Source of the DNA: RPQJ01 sp963744735
GTDB taxonomy: Bacteria > Pseudomonadota > Gammaproteobacteria > Steroidobacterales > Steroidobacteraceae
DNA: 64,000 nt
Direction of reading: 5' to 3'
NCBI GenBank assembly: GCA_963744735.1
Contig: CAVUVH010000034.1
Location: forward strand, 124,001 to 188,000
The notes beneath the pieces are model-generated. The model did not search any database, had not been told where the DNA came from, and saw only the letters and a program-made list of their open reading frames with translations. Below, piece by piece: positions 9,238 through 17,888 of this stretch (position 1 is the stretch's first letter; each line of letters begins with the position of its first letter). A program made the translations under genes and the position numbers.

Positions 9238-9965
9238 GCGCCCGCCCCACGTTCAAGCTCGACGGCGTCGAGATTCCGTTCGAACCTGGACAGTCGATCC
9301 TGCAGGCGGCGCTGGCCGCCGGCCGGCACATCCCGCACCTCTGCTATCACCCCGAGTTCAAGCCGCACGGCAGCTGCAAGCTGTGCACCGTGACGCTGAA
9401 CGGCCATTCGGCCACCTCCTGCACCACGCCCGCACGCGCCGGGATGGAGGTTGCCAGCGAGACCCGCGAGCTCAACGACGAGCGCCGCATGCTGGTGCAG
9501 CTGCTGTTCGTCGAAGGCAACCACTTCTGCCCTTCGTGCGAGAAAAGCGGCAACTGCAAGCTGCAGGCGATCGCCAGCGACCTGGGGATGACCTCGCCGC
9601 GGTTCGACCACTTCTATCCGGACCGTCCGGTCGATGCCTCGCACCCGGAGGTGTTGCTCGACTTCAACCGCTGCATCCTCTGCGAGCTGTGCGTGCGCGC
9701 CTCGGCCGAGGTCGACGGCAAGCACGTCTTCGCGCTCGGCGGGCGAGGCCTCGGCAAGCACCTGGTCGTCAACTCGGTGTCGGGGTTGCTGCGCGACAGC
9801 ACCGCGGCGGCGACCGACAAGGCGATGGAGGTCTGCCCGGTCGGGGCGATCCTGCGCAAGCGCGTCGGCTTCACCGTGCCGATCGGCGAGCGCCGCTTCG
9901 ACGGCCGGCCGATCAGCGAAGCGGCCGCCGACTATGCGCCGCGCGCGCCGGAGCGTGCGCCATGA
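9234..9965 (+). CDS. hoxU: NAD-reducing hydrogenase, iron-sulfur subunit HoxU
   Basis: 243 residues. An N-terminal 2Fe-2S ferredoxin-like fold has cysteines in PHLCYHPEFKPHGSCKLC and TSCTTPARAG. It is followed by a His-Cys cluster segment (GNHFCPSCEKSGNCKL) and a [4Fe-4S] segment (RCILCELCVRAS ... EVCPVGAI), the NuoG-N-like arrangement of HoxU. It bridges electrons between HoxF and HoxY in the soluble heterotetramer. The ATG overlaps the hoxF stop (ATGA) and its own stop overlaps the hoxY ATG, so the operon is translationally coupled. No frame breaks. Confidence 0.95.
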   Translation: MSARPTFKLDGVEIPFEPGQSILQAALAAGRHIPHLCYHPEFKPHGSCKLCTVTLNGHSATSCTTPARAGMEVASETRELNDERRMLVQLLFVEGNHFCPSCEKSGNCKLQAIASDLGMTSPRFDHFYPDRPVDASHPEVLLDFNRCILCELCVRASAEVDGKHVFALGGRGLGKHLVVNSVSGLLRDSTAAATDKAMEVCPVGAILRKRVGFTVPIGERRFDGRPISEAAADYAPRAPERAP

Positions 9966-10516
9966 CGGTCGAAGTCACCCGCCGCAAGCTGCGGGTCGCC
10001 ACCACGTCGCTCGCCGGCTGCTTCGGCTGCCACATGTCGCTGCTCGACATCGACGAGCGGCTGTTCGCGCTGCTCGAGCGCGTCGAGTTCGACCGCTCGC
10101 CGCTGACCGACATCAAGCACTGCGGCCCCTGCGACATCGGCTTCGTCGAGGGCGGCATCTGCAACGCCGAGAACGTGCACGTGCTGCGCGAGTTCCGCGC
10201 CAACTGCAAGATCCTGATCGCCGTGGGCGCCTGCGCGCTGAACGGCGGCCTGCCGGCGCAGCGCAATCACCTCGACCTCGGGCAGTGCCTGCAGGAAATC
10301 TACCTGACCGAACCGGGCGTGGGCCGCGGCATGATCCCGAACGACCCCGAACTGCCGCTGCCGCTCGACAAGGTGCACCCGCTGCACGAGGTCGTGAAGG
10401 TCGACTACTTCATTCCCGGCTGTCCGCCTTCGGCCGACGCGATCTGGAAGGTACTCACCGACCTGATCGACGGCCGCACGCCCCGGCTCGGGCCCACGCT
10501 GATCCGCTACGACTGA
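9962..10516 (+). CDS. hoxY: NAD-reducing hydrogenase, small subunit HoxY
   Basis: 184 residues. Small [NiFe]-hydrogenase subunit of the truncated group 3d type, binding only the proximal [4Fe-4S] cluster. Cluster ligands are seen in LAGCFGCHMSLLD, AVGACALNGGL and FIPGCPPSAD. It lacks the Tat signal and extra clusters of membrane-bound uptake enzymes, fitting a soluble NAD-linked complex. The ATG overlaps the hoxU stop by four bases; hoxH follows after a 7-bp gap. Confidence 0.95.
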   Translation: MTVEVTRRKLRVATTSLAGCFGCHMSLLDIDERLFALLERVEFDRSPLTDIKHCGPCDIGFVEGGICNAENVHVLREFRANCKILIAVGACALNGGLPAQRNHLDLGQCLQEIYLTEPGVGRGMIPNDPELPLPLDKVHPLHEVVKVDYFIPGCPPSADAIWKVLTDLIDGRTPRLGPTLIRYD

Positions 10517-10523
10517 GCATCCC

Positions 10524-11985
10524 ATGCAACCGTCCCTGGAAAATGCAGCCCACCCGGAGAAACTCCGGCGCGTCGTGATCGAACCGCTGTCGCGGGTGGA
10601 GGGGCACGGCAAGGTGACCCTGCTGCTGGACGAGCAGGGCCACGTCGAGCAGGCGCGGCTGCACATCGTCGAGTTCCGCGCGTTCGAGAAGTTCATCCAG
10701 GGCCGCCCGTACTGGGAGGTCCCGGTCATGGTGCAGCGCCTGTGCGGCATCTGCCCGGTCAGCCATCACCTGGCGGCGTGCAAGGCGCTCGACCAGGTGC
10801 TCGGCGCGACGATCACGCCCACCGCCGAGAAGATGCGGCGCCTGATGCACTACGGCCAGATCCTGCAGTCGCACGCACTGCATTTCTTCCACCTGGCGTC
10901 GCCGGACCTGCTGTTCGGCTTCGACTCGGACGCCGCGCGGCGCAACATCGTGGGCGTCGCCGCCGAGTTTCCCGACATCGCCCGCCAGGGCGTGCTGCTG
11001 CGCCGCTACGGCCAGGAAGTGATCCGGCACACGGCCGGCAAGCGCATCCACGGGACGGGCTCGGTGCCGGGCGGGGTCAACAAGAACCTGTCGCTGGCCG
11101 AGCGCGACGAACTGCTCGTCGACCTGGCGCAGGTGATCGCGTGGAGCCGCGACTCGGTGCGCATCGTGCAGCGGCTGTTCGAGCAGAACCTGGGGCTGTA
11201 CCGCACGTTCGCGAGCTTCGACACCAGCACGCTCGGGCTGGTGCGCGCGGACGGGGCGATGGACCTGTACCACGGCGGCCTGCGCGCGCGCGACGCCGCC
11301 GGCAATACGCTGTTCGACCACGCGCCCTACGACCGCTACTGGGAACGCATCATCGAGGACGTCAAGGCCTGGTCGTACATGAAGTTCCCGTACTTCCGCG
11401 AGCTGGGCGCGGACGACGGCTGGTACCGCGTGGGGCCGCTCACGCGCGTGACGCAGTGCGACTTCATTCCCACGCCGCTGGCCGAGCAGGAGCGCCGCGA
11501 GTTCCTCGCCTTCGACGACGGGCGCGCGGCGAAGTCCACGCTGGGCTTCCACTGGGCGCGCATGATCGAGATGCTGCACGCGGCCGAGGCGATCGAGGCG
11601 ATGCTGCAGGATCCCGACCTGCAGGGCACCGATCTCATGGCGCGCGGCGAGCGCCAGGTCCGCGGCGTGGGCGTGATCGAGGCGCCGCGTGGCACGCTGA
11701 TCCACCATTACCGCGTCGATGAGCAGGACCAGGTCGTGCGCGCCAACCTGATCGTCTCCACGACCCACAACAACCAGGCGATGAACGTGCGCGATCCGCG
11801 AGGTCGCGCGACGCTACCTCGACGGCCGCCAGCTCACCGAAGGCCTGCTGAACCACATCGAGGTCGCGGTCCGGGCTTTCGATCCGTGCCTGTCCTGCGC
11901 GACCCACGCCGTCGGCAAGATGCCGCTCTCCGTCCAGTTGCTCGGACCGGACGGCGCCCTGGTCGATGCGCTGGCGCGCGGATGA
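10524..11985 (+). CDS. hoxH: NAD-reducing hydrogenase, large [NiFe] subunit HoxH (one frame break near 11788)
   Basis: About 486 residues after removing one extra base just after AMNV (about 11788). Both nickel-binding CxxC pairs are present: RLCGICPVSHH near residue 71 and DPCLSCATHA near residue 452, the latter only in the shifted frame. The C-terminal tail after CATH (about 25 residues, AVGKMPLSVQL to ARG) is the extension that a maturation protease normally removes once Ni is loaded. It has the RVEGHGK opening of large subunits. Without correction the frame runs on into hoxW, a false fusion. Catalyses H2 oxidation or proton reduction coupled to NAD(H). No hyp maturation genes lie in this window. 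Confidence 0.93.
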
Positions 11986-12431
11986 ACGTTGCACCGACGC
12001 TGGTGCTGGCGGTCGGCAACCTGAGCCGGGGCGACGACGCGGCCGGCCCGCTGCTGGCAGAACGCCTGCTCGCCACGAACGTGCCGGGCGTCGAGGTGCT
12101 GGTCGAGTTCCAGTTGCAGGTGGAGCACGCGCTCGACCTCGCCGGGCGCGAACGCGTGATCTTCATCGACGCCTGTGTCGATGCGCAGGAGCCATGGGTC
12201 GAGCGTCGCCTGCAGGCGATGCCCGGGCTGGCGCACACCAGTCACTCGCTGGCGCCGGCCCAGGTGCTCGACACGTATCGCCGCATCACCGGCAACGAAC
12301 CGCCGCCCGCCGTGCTGCTGGGATTGCGGGCACATGATTTCGAACTCGGCGCCGCACTGTCGGCCGACACGGCCAGCGCGTGCGACCTGGCCTGGCCGCG
12401 CCTGCTGCAACTCTGCGCCGGCGATCGTTGA
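11982..12431 (+). CDS. hoxW: Hydrogenase maturation protease HoxW
   Basis: 149 residues, the usual size of HyaD/HoxW-type endopeptidases. The opening LVLAVGNLSRGDDAAGPLLA is the family's GN...DD signature; the Asp in the segment and a later Asp (IFIDACVD) and His (SHSL) correspond to the nickel-sensing residues. It cleaves the C-terminal tail of HoxH after metal insertion. The ATG overlaps the hoxH stop (ATGA), so this is the last gene of a fully coupled hoxFUYHW operon. The stop codon marks the left edge of the 218-bp repeat. Confidence 0.9.
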   Translation: MNVAPTLVLAVGNLSRGDDAAGPLLAERLLATNVPGVEVLVEFQLQVEHALDLAGRERVIFIDACVDAQEPWVERRLQAMPGLAHTSHSLAPAQVLDTYRRITGNEPPPAVLLGLRAHDFELGAALSADTASACDLAWPRLLQLCAGDR

Positions 12432-12643
12432 CCGGGCGAAGGATGGCGCGCACGCGGCGGTCCTTTCGGCCTGCCGCGCAATGGAAAATACATATGGATC
12501 ATGGGGTTGGTAAGCTGCAGTGCGTGCCGGCGCGGGCCCCGTTAAACTGACAGACCCTTGCCTCAGAATCCGGTACCCCTGATGTCCCAAGAATCCCAAG
12601 TCGCGACGCGTCCGTCCGAGCACGCTCCGATCAACTGGGTAAC
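12426..12643 (+). repeat. Direct repeat, copy A, of the desaturase 5' region (diverged)
   Basis: 218 bp matching 13516-13733 at a constant offset of 1090 bp, with no net length change. Similarity is loose in the first 50 bp, clear across the AT-rich promoter stretch (CATATG...ATCA, GTTAAACTG), and near perfect from CCTCAGAATCCGGTACCC to AACTGGGTAAC. This copy contains the upstream region and first 20 codons of a desaturase gene but not the rest. Divergence in the non-coding part suggests an old duplication, while the coding part has stayed alike. Confidence 0.92.
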
Positions 12644-13464
12644 AGCCGTGTTCGAACGGCAGTCGAAATAGCCCTGGCTGCCCGAGCCGCCGCTATTCCC
12701 GCGGACGACGTCGAAGCGGCCGCGGCAACCGTCGGTGACCCAGATCACGCCGTTGCGTGTGCCCCAGGTCTGTCCCTCGACGCAGCGGGCGCGGCTGTTC
12801 TCGCGCACCAGCCGGCCGAAGTACCCCGGACCGATGGCGCATTCGCGGTAGCGGTTCTGCTCTGAATTGCAGTCCACCTGCCGGTTGCGCCGCGCGCCGC
12901 GTAACGGCTGACTCGAACACCGCGCGGCAGCCCTGGTCGACCCACACGCGGTCGCCACGCTGGCCCCAGGTGCGGCCTTCGACGCAGGCCGCTTGCGACT
13001 GGCGCTTGACCAGCGTGACGCGGCCATTCACCGGCAGCTGGCATTCGCGGTACTTGTTGTCGATTGAAGCGCAGTTGAACTGCATGCGGTCGTCGCCATC
13101 GTCGTCGTAGCCCCAGCCGAACCCGTAAAGGGTCACGTCGCCGGATCTGCGTCTCGACGAAACATGAACCGTCCGTGGCCTGGCCGCGGGAATTGCGCAC
13201 GCGCATGTCGACCGACCAGCCATCGTGGTACTGCTGGAAGTTGCGCGTGTCGAGCACCACGAAGCCGCGACGATTGGCTTCGCGGACGCAATAGCTTTGC
13301 GCCGAGCGGCTCTGTGGCGCGCTCGATTGCTTCAGCGCCGGTTGCGTGACCGGTGCGCGCATCTTGGCGGGACCGGCGGGATCCTGCGCCGTCGCCACGG
13401 CAGGGAGACCCGCAACCATCGCGCAGGCCAGCCACATGACCATCGGGAGCTGAATCGCACGCAT
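12563..13464 (-). CDS. Secreted DUF3011 protein, two repeats, two frame breaks, chimeric C-terminus
   Basis: ATG at 13464 opens a signal peptide (MRAIQLPMVMWLACAMVAGL, cleavage after ATAQ). Two DUF3011-type repeats follow: CASIDNKYRECQLP ... CVEGRTWG...VWVDQGCRAVF and CNSEQNRYRECAIG ... CVEGQTWG...IWVTDGCRGRF. They lie in different frames, so single-base breaks near 13143 and 12895 need correction. The last 35 or so residues (after GSGSQGYFDC) are read antisense through copy A of the desaturase repeat, so the natural end was probably lost or altered when the repeat formed. Predicted periplasmic or secreted, cysteine-rich, function unknown. Divergent from the intact desaturase gene. Confidence 0.7.
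12582..12671 (+). pseudogene. Truncated duplicate of the desaturase N-terminus
   Basis: ATG at 12582 gives MSQESQVATRPSEHAPINWV followed by nine unrelated residues and a stop at 12669-12671. The first 20 residues differ from the intact desaturase (13672) at one position (Glu for Asp at residue 4). Homology stops abruptly after the Thr/Val codon where the 218-bp repeat ends. It is a remnant, not a functional peptide gene as far as can be seen. Confidence 0.8.
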
Positions 13465-13515
13465 CGCAACCTCCGGCAGTCGGCTACAGACATGACAACG
13501 TCTGAAGTGCCCTAT

Positions 13516-13733
13516 CGTTGACCGGGTCACGGGTGGGACGCAAGCGTCGGCCCGGCCGCGCTGCAACGAAATGAAAAAAGCATATGAATCATAAAGTTGG
13601 AAGCCGCAGTGCGTCCCAGCGCCGGCGCCGTTAAACTGGTCGGACCATCGCCTCAGAATCCGGTACCCCTGATGTCCCAAGATTCCCAAGTCGCGACGCG
13701 TCCGTCCGAGCACGCTCCGATCAACTGGGTAAC
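13516..13733 (+). repeat. Direct repeat, copy B: promoter and first 20 codons of the intact desaturase
   Basis: The parental-looking partner of 12426-12643. It includes the 13560-13640 AT-richer stretch that should hold the desaturase promoter, and codons 1-20 of the gene starting at 13672. The two copies bracket the DUF3011 gene as direct repeats with about 870 bp between them. Confidence 0.92.
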
Positions 13734-14844
13734 GACGATCCTGTTCACGGCGCTGCCGCTGGCCGCCCTGACCGTCGTGCCGTGGTACGGCTATCGCCCA
13801 CGGGTACAGCGCTTCGGCCTGGGTCATCGCGTTCGTGTTCCTGTGGGCCAGCGGTCTCGCCATCACCGCCGGCTATCACCGGCTGTGGGCCCATCGCGCG
13901 TACAGCGCGCACTGGTCGGTGCGCTGTTCTTGATGTTGTTCGGCGCCCAGGCGCTGCAGAACAGCATCCTGATCTGGGCCTCGCAGCACCGCACGCACCA
14001 CCGCTTCGTCGACGACTGGGACAAGGATCCGTACAGCGCCCGGCGCGGGTTCTGGTTCTCGCACATGGGGTGGATCCTGCGCAATTACCCGAGCGGCGTG
14101 AATGATTTCACCAACGCCCGCGACCTCGAGCGCGACCCGATCGTCATGTTCCAGCACCGGTTCTACCTGCCGCTCACCCTGGCGATGAACATCGGCCTGC
14201 CGCTGCTCGCGGGCTGGGCCGTGGGCGACGCCTGGGGCGTGTTCCTGCTCGCGGGCGTGCTGCGGCTGGTGCTGAACCTGCATTTCACCTGGTTCATCAA
14301 CTCGCTCGCCCACATGTGGGGCTCGCAGCCCTACACCGACGAGAACACGGCGCGCGACAACGCCGCGCTGGCGTTCCTGACGTACGGCGAGGGGTACCAC
14401 AACTTCCACCACATCTTCCAGAACGACTACCGCAATGGCGTGAAGTGGTGGCATTTCGACCCGACCAAGTGGGTCATCGCCGGCCTGTCGTATGTCGGGC
14501 TGGCCAGCCACCTCAAGCGCGTGCCCGACCTCTGGATCCAGCGCGCGCAGGTCGCCATGCAGTTCAAGCGCATGGAGCAGACGCTCGAGGCGCGGCGCAA
14601 CCGCACGGGCGACGAGGCCACCGATCGCCTGCGCGCGCGCGTGGCCGAGGAGTACGCGGCTTTCCGCCGCTCGCTCGAGGAATGGGCCAAGGTCCGTGAC
14701 CAGTGGGTCTCGGACCGCAAGCAGCGCCTGTTGCAGCGCTGGGAAGAGACCAGCTTCCGGCTGCAGCTGAAGCAGATCGAGCACGGCCTGCGCCTGCAGC
14801 GCCGGCGCCTGCGCGCGATGACCAAGGCGTCGCTCGCGACCTGA
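13672..14844 (+). CDS. Acyl-CoA/fatty acid desaturase (delta-9 type), two compensating frame breaks
   Basis: About 390 residues. Membrane di-iron desaturase that introduces a cis double bond into acyl chains. The three histidine boxes are present: HRLWAH (only in the shifted frame between about 13795 and 13920), HRTHHRF, and EGYHNFHHIF. One extra base near 13795 and one missing base near 13920 cancel out, leaving a garbled 40-residue stretch in the raw frame. Hydrophobic helices surround the boxes. The C-terminal 110 residues (LKRVPDLWIQRAQVAMQFKR onward) are charged and coiled-coil-like, longer than in minimal desaturases. The ATG at 13672 is shared with the truncated repeat copy. Confidence 0.9.
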   Translation: MSQDSQVATRPSEHAPINWVTTILFTALPLAALTVVPWYGYRPRVQRFGLGHRVRVPVGQRSRHHRRLSPAVGPSRVQRALVGALFLMLFGAQALQNSILIWASQHRTHHRFVDDWDKDPYSARRGFWFSHMGWILRNYPSGVNDFTNARDLERDPIVMFQHRFYLPLTLAMNIGLPLLAGWAVGDAWGVFLLAGVLRLVLNLHFTWFINSLAHMWGSQPYTDENTARDNAALAFLTYGEGYHNFHHIFQNDYRNGVKWWHFDPTKWVIAGLSYVGLASHLKRVPDLWIQRAQVAMQFKRMEQTLEARRNRTGDEATDRLRARVAEEYAAFRRSLEEWAKVRDQWVSDRKQRLLQRWEETSFRLQLKQIEHGLRLQRRRLRAMTKASLAT

Positions 14845-14891
14845 CCGCCATGACCGCCGCGCCGGCGCGGGACGACGACGACGGCGGTCGA

Positions 14892-17084
14892 TCAGAAGCG
14901 CAGCTCGAATCCGGCCTGCACGGCACGCGGCAGGCCCGGGATCAGTCCGCGGCTCATGTCGGCAACGTACAGTTCGTCGGTCAGGTTCTTCGCCGTGGCA
15001 AACACCGTGCAGTCGCATGCCTTCAGGGCATAGTTCGCCGTCAGGTTCCACACCGTGTATCCCGGCATCTCGCCGCGCTGTCCGCTGGCGATCACCGGCA
15101 CCGTGTTGAGGTCGTCCGTGAACGAGGCACTGGTGTAGACACCCTCCAGCGCAAGTTCCAGGCCGAAGCCCAGGCGCACGCCCGCCGTGCCCGCGAACAG
15201 GTGTTCAGGCGCGTACGGCAGGCGGTTGCCGGTGACGCTGACGGTGCCGAATCCCGGCACGTTGCTGTAACGCTCGCCGACGTATTCCGCGTCGGCCAGC
15301 CAGGTGTATGCGCCGCGCACGAACACTTCCACCGGCCAGTCGACCCACGCGCTGCTCTCGACCTGGCCCGAGAGCTCGAGGCCCTGCTGCAGCGTTTCGC
15401 CGGCGCTGGTCAGCGTCGCGCCCGCGCCGCCGGCCACGCTCGCCGGCACGATCTGGTTCTCGAAGTCCATGCGGAACAGGGCGGCCTCGTAGCTGAGCCC
15501 GGCGTGCGGCGCCGCCCGCAGGCCCAGTTCGTAGTTCCAGGACAGCTCGGCGTCCAGGTCGACGCTGCCGCCCGTGGCCGTGACGATGTCGGCGACCCCC
15601 GGGGGCGCGAAGCCGCGGTGCACGCCGGCAAACACGACCGTCTCGGGCAGGACCTCGAAGGTCGCGCCGATGCCGGGTATCCATTCGTCGATGCTGCTGG
15701 TGCCCGTCGTGCCGAGCAGGTTGTCGACGCGCTCATAGTCGACGCTCTCGAAGCGCAGGCCAGGCGTCACCGTCCAGCGGCCAAAGTCGAAGCGGTTCTG
15801 CACGAAGGCGGCCAGCGCATCCACCGAGCGGTCGCTGTCTTCCCTGATGCCGGCGTTGCGGCCGGTGCCCGGCTGGCGCGAGGTCGGCAGGTCGCCATTC
15901 GCCTGCACCCGGTCCTGGTCCTCGACGTGGTAACGCAGGCCGAATTCGGTCACGTTGTCCACGCCAAGGAGTCCGTGCTGGACCGAGGCGCGCGGTTCCA
16001 GCCCGGCGGTCCAGTACTCGCGCAGGCGTCCCTCGTTGCCGCAGGTCGTCAGCAGGTTGGCCATGCCGCCACAGGCGGGATCGCTGGCATCGTTCGGACG
16101 CTGGCCGGAGTTGCTGGACTGCCGCCACCAGTCGCGGCTGAAGTACGTGTAATAGACGTTGGTGGTGAAGGTCACGGCCGGGTTCAGGTCGAAGCGGTGC
16201 GTCGCCGACGTGCCCAGGCGCTGCGCATACATGTGGTCATTGCGGAACGGGTTCTGGTACGGATCCTCCTGCCACTCCGCCAGCGTCAGGCCCGAGTACG
16301 TCACCTGCGACGACTCGTCGTAAAAATTGCCACGCACCGTCACCGCCTGGCGTTCGCTGATCCGCTGCACGACCTTCAGGTTGAGGTCGGCCACGTCGAA
16401 GTTCATGTTGTCGCGGGCGCCGTCGGTCGACTTGTACATGCCATGCGCGATGAACCCGGTGTCGCCGAACGTGTTGCCCACCTGGCCATGGAGTTCGCGG
16501 AAACTGTGGTTGCCCACGGACCCGATCAGTCGGCCGTCGAGATCCGCCGGCACGGCTGGCGTGATGTAGTTGATGACCGCGCCGACCGTGTGCGGGCCGT
16601 AGGCGATCTGGCCCGAACCCTTGAGCACCTCGATGCGCTCGAACCGTTCCACCGGCGGGTGGTAGTAGGTCGCGTTGTCACCATAGGGTGCATAGGTCAG
16701 GGGAATGCCATCCTCGAGCAGCAGCACCTTGCTCGAGCGCGTCGGATTGAGGCCGCGCACGCCCAGGTTGGGCCGCAGACCCAGGCCTTCCTCGTCGCGC
16801 GCAAAGATTCCGGGCACCTTGCGCAGGGCCTCGTTCACCGTGAGCACCCGCGATGCGGTCAGGACCTCGCCGCTGATGACGTTGGCGCTGCCGGGAATCG
16901 TGTCGAGCCGGATCCGGTCGCCGATCACGACGATGACCGGCTCGAGGCCGCCGCTGTCCGCGGCGACTGCGTCGTCGGCGACGGCCGCCTGCGCGGCACC
17001 GAGCAGCGCGGCAGCAATGGCCACGCCAAGCAGGGCAGGGGTGCTGCGGGCTCGGGACGGACGGACAGCGGACTCGTGGTTCAT
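14892..17084 (-). CDS. TonB-dependent outer-membrane receptor, FecA/siderophore-like
   Basis: 730 residues with a signal peptide (to about residue 36, AAVADDAVAADS). The plug domain follows (VIVVIGDRIRLDTIPGSANV, NEALRKVPGIFARDE, NLGVRGLNPTRSSKVLLLED), then a 22-strand-type barrel with conserved ends. It terminates in Phe (AVQAGFELRF), as outer-membrane barrels do. The plug motif LRKVPGIFARDEEG and GLRPNLGVRGLNP resemble the FecA-type iron(III) citrate receptor branch. A Fur-like box lies just upstream (17149-17172), supporting iron-regulated ferric-chelate uptake. No frame breaks in 2.2 kb. ATG at 17084 chosen because the signal peptide starts there. Confidence 0.88.
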   Translation of the reverse strand: MNHESAVRPSRARSTPALLGVAIAAALLGAAQAAVADDAVAADSGGLEPVIVVIGDRIRLDTIPGSANVISGEVLTASRVLTVNEALRKVPGIFARDEEGLGLRPNLGVRGLNPTRSSKVLLLEDGIPLTYAPYGDNATYYHPPVERFERIEVLKGSGQIAYGPHTVGAVINYITPAVPADLDGRLIGSVGNHSFRELHGQVGNTFGDTGFIAHGMYKSTDGARDNMNFDVADLNLKVVQRISERQAVTVRGNFYDESSQVTYSGLTLAEWQEDPYQNPFRNDHMYAQRLGTSATHRFDLNPAVTFTTNVYYTYFSRDWWRQSSNSGQRPNDASDPACGGMANLLTTCGNEGRLREYWTAGLEPRASVQHGLLGVDNVTEFGLRYHVEDQDRVQANGDLPTSRQPGTGRNAGIREDSDRSVDALAAFVQNRFDFGRWTVTPGLRFESVDYERVDNLLGTTGTSSIDEWIPGIGATFEVLPETVVFAGVHRGFAPPGVADIVTATGGSVDLDAELSWNYELGLRAAPHAGLSYEAALFRMDFENQIVPASVAGGAGATLTSAGETLQQGLELSGQVESSAWVDWPVEVFVRGAYTWLADAEYVGERYSNVPGFGTVSVTGNRLPYAPEHLFAGTAGVRLGFGLELALEGVYTSASFTDDLNTVPVIASGQRGEMPGYTVWNLTANYALKACDCTVFATAKNLTDELYVADMSRGLIPGLPRAVQAGFELRF

Positions 17085-17148
17085 GGCGGCCTGGTGCAGG
17101 GAAGTGCGTCGATGGGCGCGACTGTGCCCAACAGGCAGGCCACTCGTC

Positions 17149-17172
17149 AATGCGAATCATTCGTATTTGCGT
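17149..17172 (-). promoter_or_regulatory. Fur-box-like operator upstream of the TonB receptor
   Basis: The stretch around TGCGAATCATTCGTATTTGC is AT-rich against its surroundings and resembles the 19-bp Fur consensus of repeated GATAAT/ATTATC units, with GAATCATTC as the central dyad. It sits 65-90 bp upstream of the receptor's ATG. Recognised by eye only; a position-weight-matrix score would settle it. Confidence 0.5.
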
Positions 17173-17266
17173 TAAGGGAATATCCGTATGGCCACCTGCC
17201 ACCCCTTCTTGCCGAGGCCGTCGGCACGTTAGGCTTGCGTCCCCCGGTTCGCGGTACCAGCCAGCC

Positions 17267-17734
17267 ATGCCGTCGTTCGACATCGTTTCCGAACTGCCCA
17301 TGCACGAAGTCACCAACGCGGTGGACCAGGCCTCGCGCGAGGTCGGGCAGCGCTTCGACTTCAAGGGCACGAATGCCAAGTTTGAGTTGAAAGACCACGT
17401 GATAACGATGTCTGCACCTGCAGATTTTCAACTTAAGCAGATGTTGGAGATCCTCAAGCTCAAGCTCGCCAAGCGGGGCATCGATGTCGCCTGCCTGAAG
17501 ATCGACGAGCCGGTCACGACCGGCCAGACGGCCCGCCAGGTCATCACGCTGCGCGAGGGCATCGAGACCGAGCTCGGCAAGAAGATCCAGCGGCAGATCA
17601 AGGACTCGAAGCTCAAGGTGCAGGCCGCCCTGCAGGACAAAGTCGGTGAGGGAGTGTCTGCTCCTCCCTTTCCTTCCGTCCCCTGCCTTCGTGCCCTATC
17701 TTCCCGCCCCGCAAGTTCCACGGTCGCGCGGTAG
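17267..17734 (+). CDS. yajQ: YajQ family nucleotide-binding protein, C-terminus replaced
   Basis: The first 125 or so residues are clear YajQ: MPSFDIVSELPMHEVTNAVD, GQRFDFKGTNAKFEL, CLKIDEPVTTGQTARQVITL, KKIQRQIKDSKLKVQ. Family members continue with a conserved RVTGKKRDDLQ segment of about 35 residues. Here, from about 17643, the frame instead reads a Pro/Ser-rich unrelated tail to a stop at 17734. YajQ proteins bind nucleotides (cyclic di-GMP in some Xanthomonas homologues) and RNA. Loss of the last strands of the ferredoxin-like fold probably impairs it. The junction coincides with a repeat-like scar and with the truncated end of a convergent lipoprotein gene. Confidence 0.85.
   Translation: MPSFDIVSELPMHEVTNAVDQASREVGQRFDFKGTNAKFELKDHVITMSAPADFQLKQMLEILKLKLAKRGIDVACLKIDEPVTTGQTARQVITLREGIETELGKKIQRQIKDSKLKVQAALQDKVGEGVSAPPFPSVPCLRALSSRPASSTVAR
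17643..17700. repeat. REP-like scar at the yajQ/lipoprotein junction
   Basis: The roughly 58 bp where both flanking coding regions lose homology contain, on the minus strand, GGGGACGGAAGGAAAGGGAG and GAGCAGACAC. These words resemble the core of the REP-like hairpins at 47322-47396 and 47617-47690 (CGGGGACAGG, GGAAAGGCAGACAC). It looks like a degenerate member of the same repeat sitting at a deletion junction. The relation is by short shared words only. Confidence 0.4.
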
Positions 17735-17826
17735 CTGCCGGGCTGCAGTTCGCGGCTGCCGTGCCGGGTGCAGGCCATGAGGGCCAGGAAGGCGGCCGCG
17801 AGCGCCACGCCACGCGCGAGCCGCAT
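17700..17826 (-). pseudogene. Truncated lipoprotein gene (N-terminus only)
   Basis: The minus strand from ATG 17826 reads MRLARGVALAAAFLALMACT, a lipoprotein signal with lipobox LMAC, then RHGSRELQPGSYRATVEL. Homology to anything protein-like ends near 17700 and the frame then runs antisense through yajQ. It appears to be the surviving start of a small lipoprotein gene whose 3' part was removed in the same event that truncated yajQ. Confidence 0.5.
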
Positions 17827-17888
17827 CGGGCGACCCCGGTCGAACGGGTGCAACGGGTTCATGGGACGGCGGCGGCCTGGCGCAGGCG

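Noticed and set aside
10524..12431. Apparent HoxH-HoxW fusion protein
   Set aside because: It is produced by a single extra base near 11788 that puts hoxH into the hoxW frame; the true HoxH C-terminus with DPCLSC and its own stop is present in the other frame.
12426..13733. Insertion sequence flanked by target-site duplications
   Set aside because: No transposase, no terminal inverted repeats, and 218 bp is far too long for a target duplication.
14703..17390. 895-codon open frame opposite the TonB receptor
   Set aside because: Same antisense-shadow composition; the receptor on the other strand has signal peptide, plug and barrel end.
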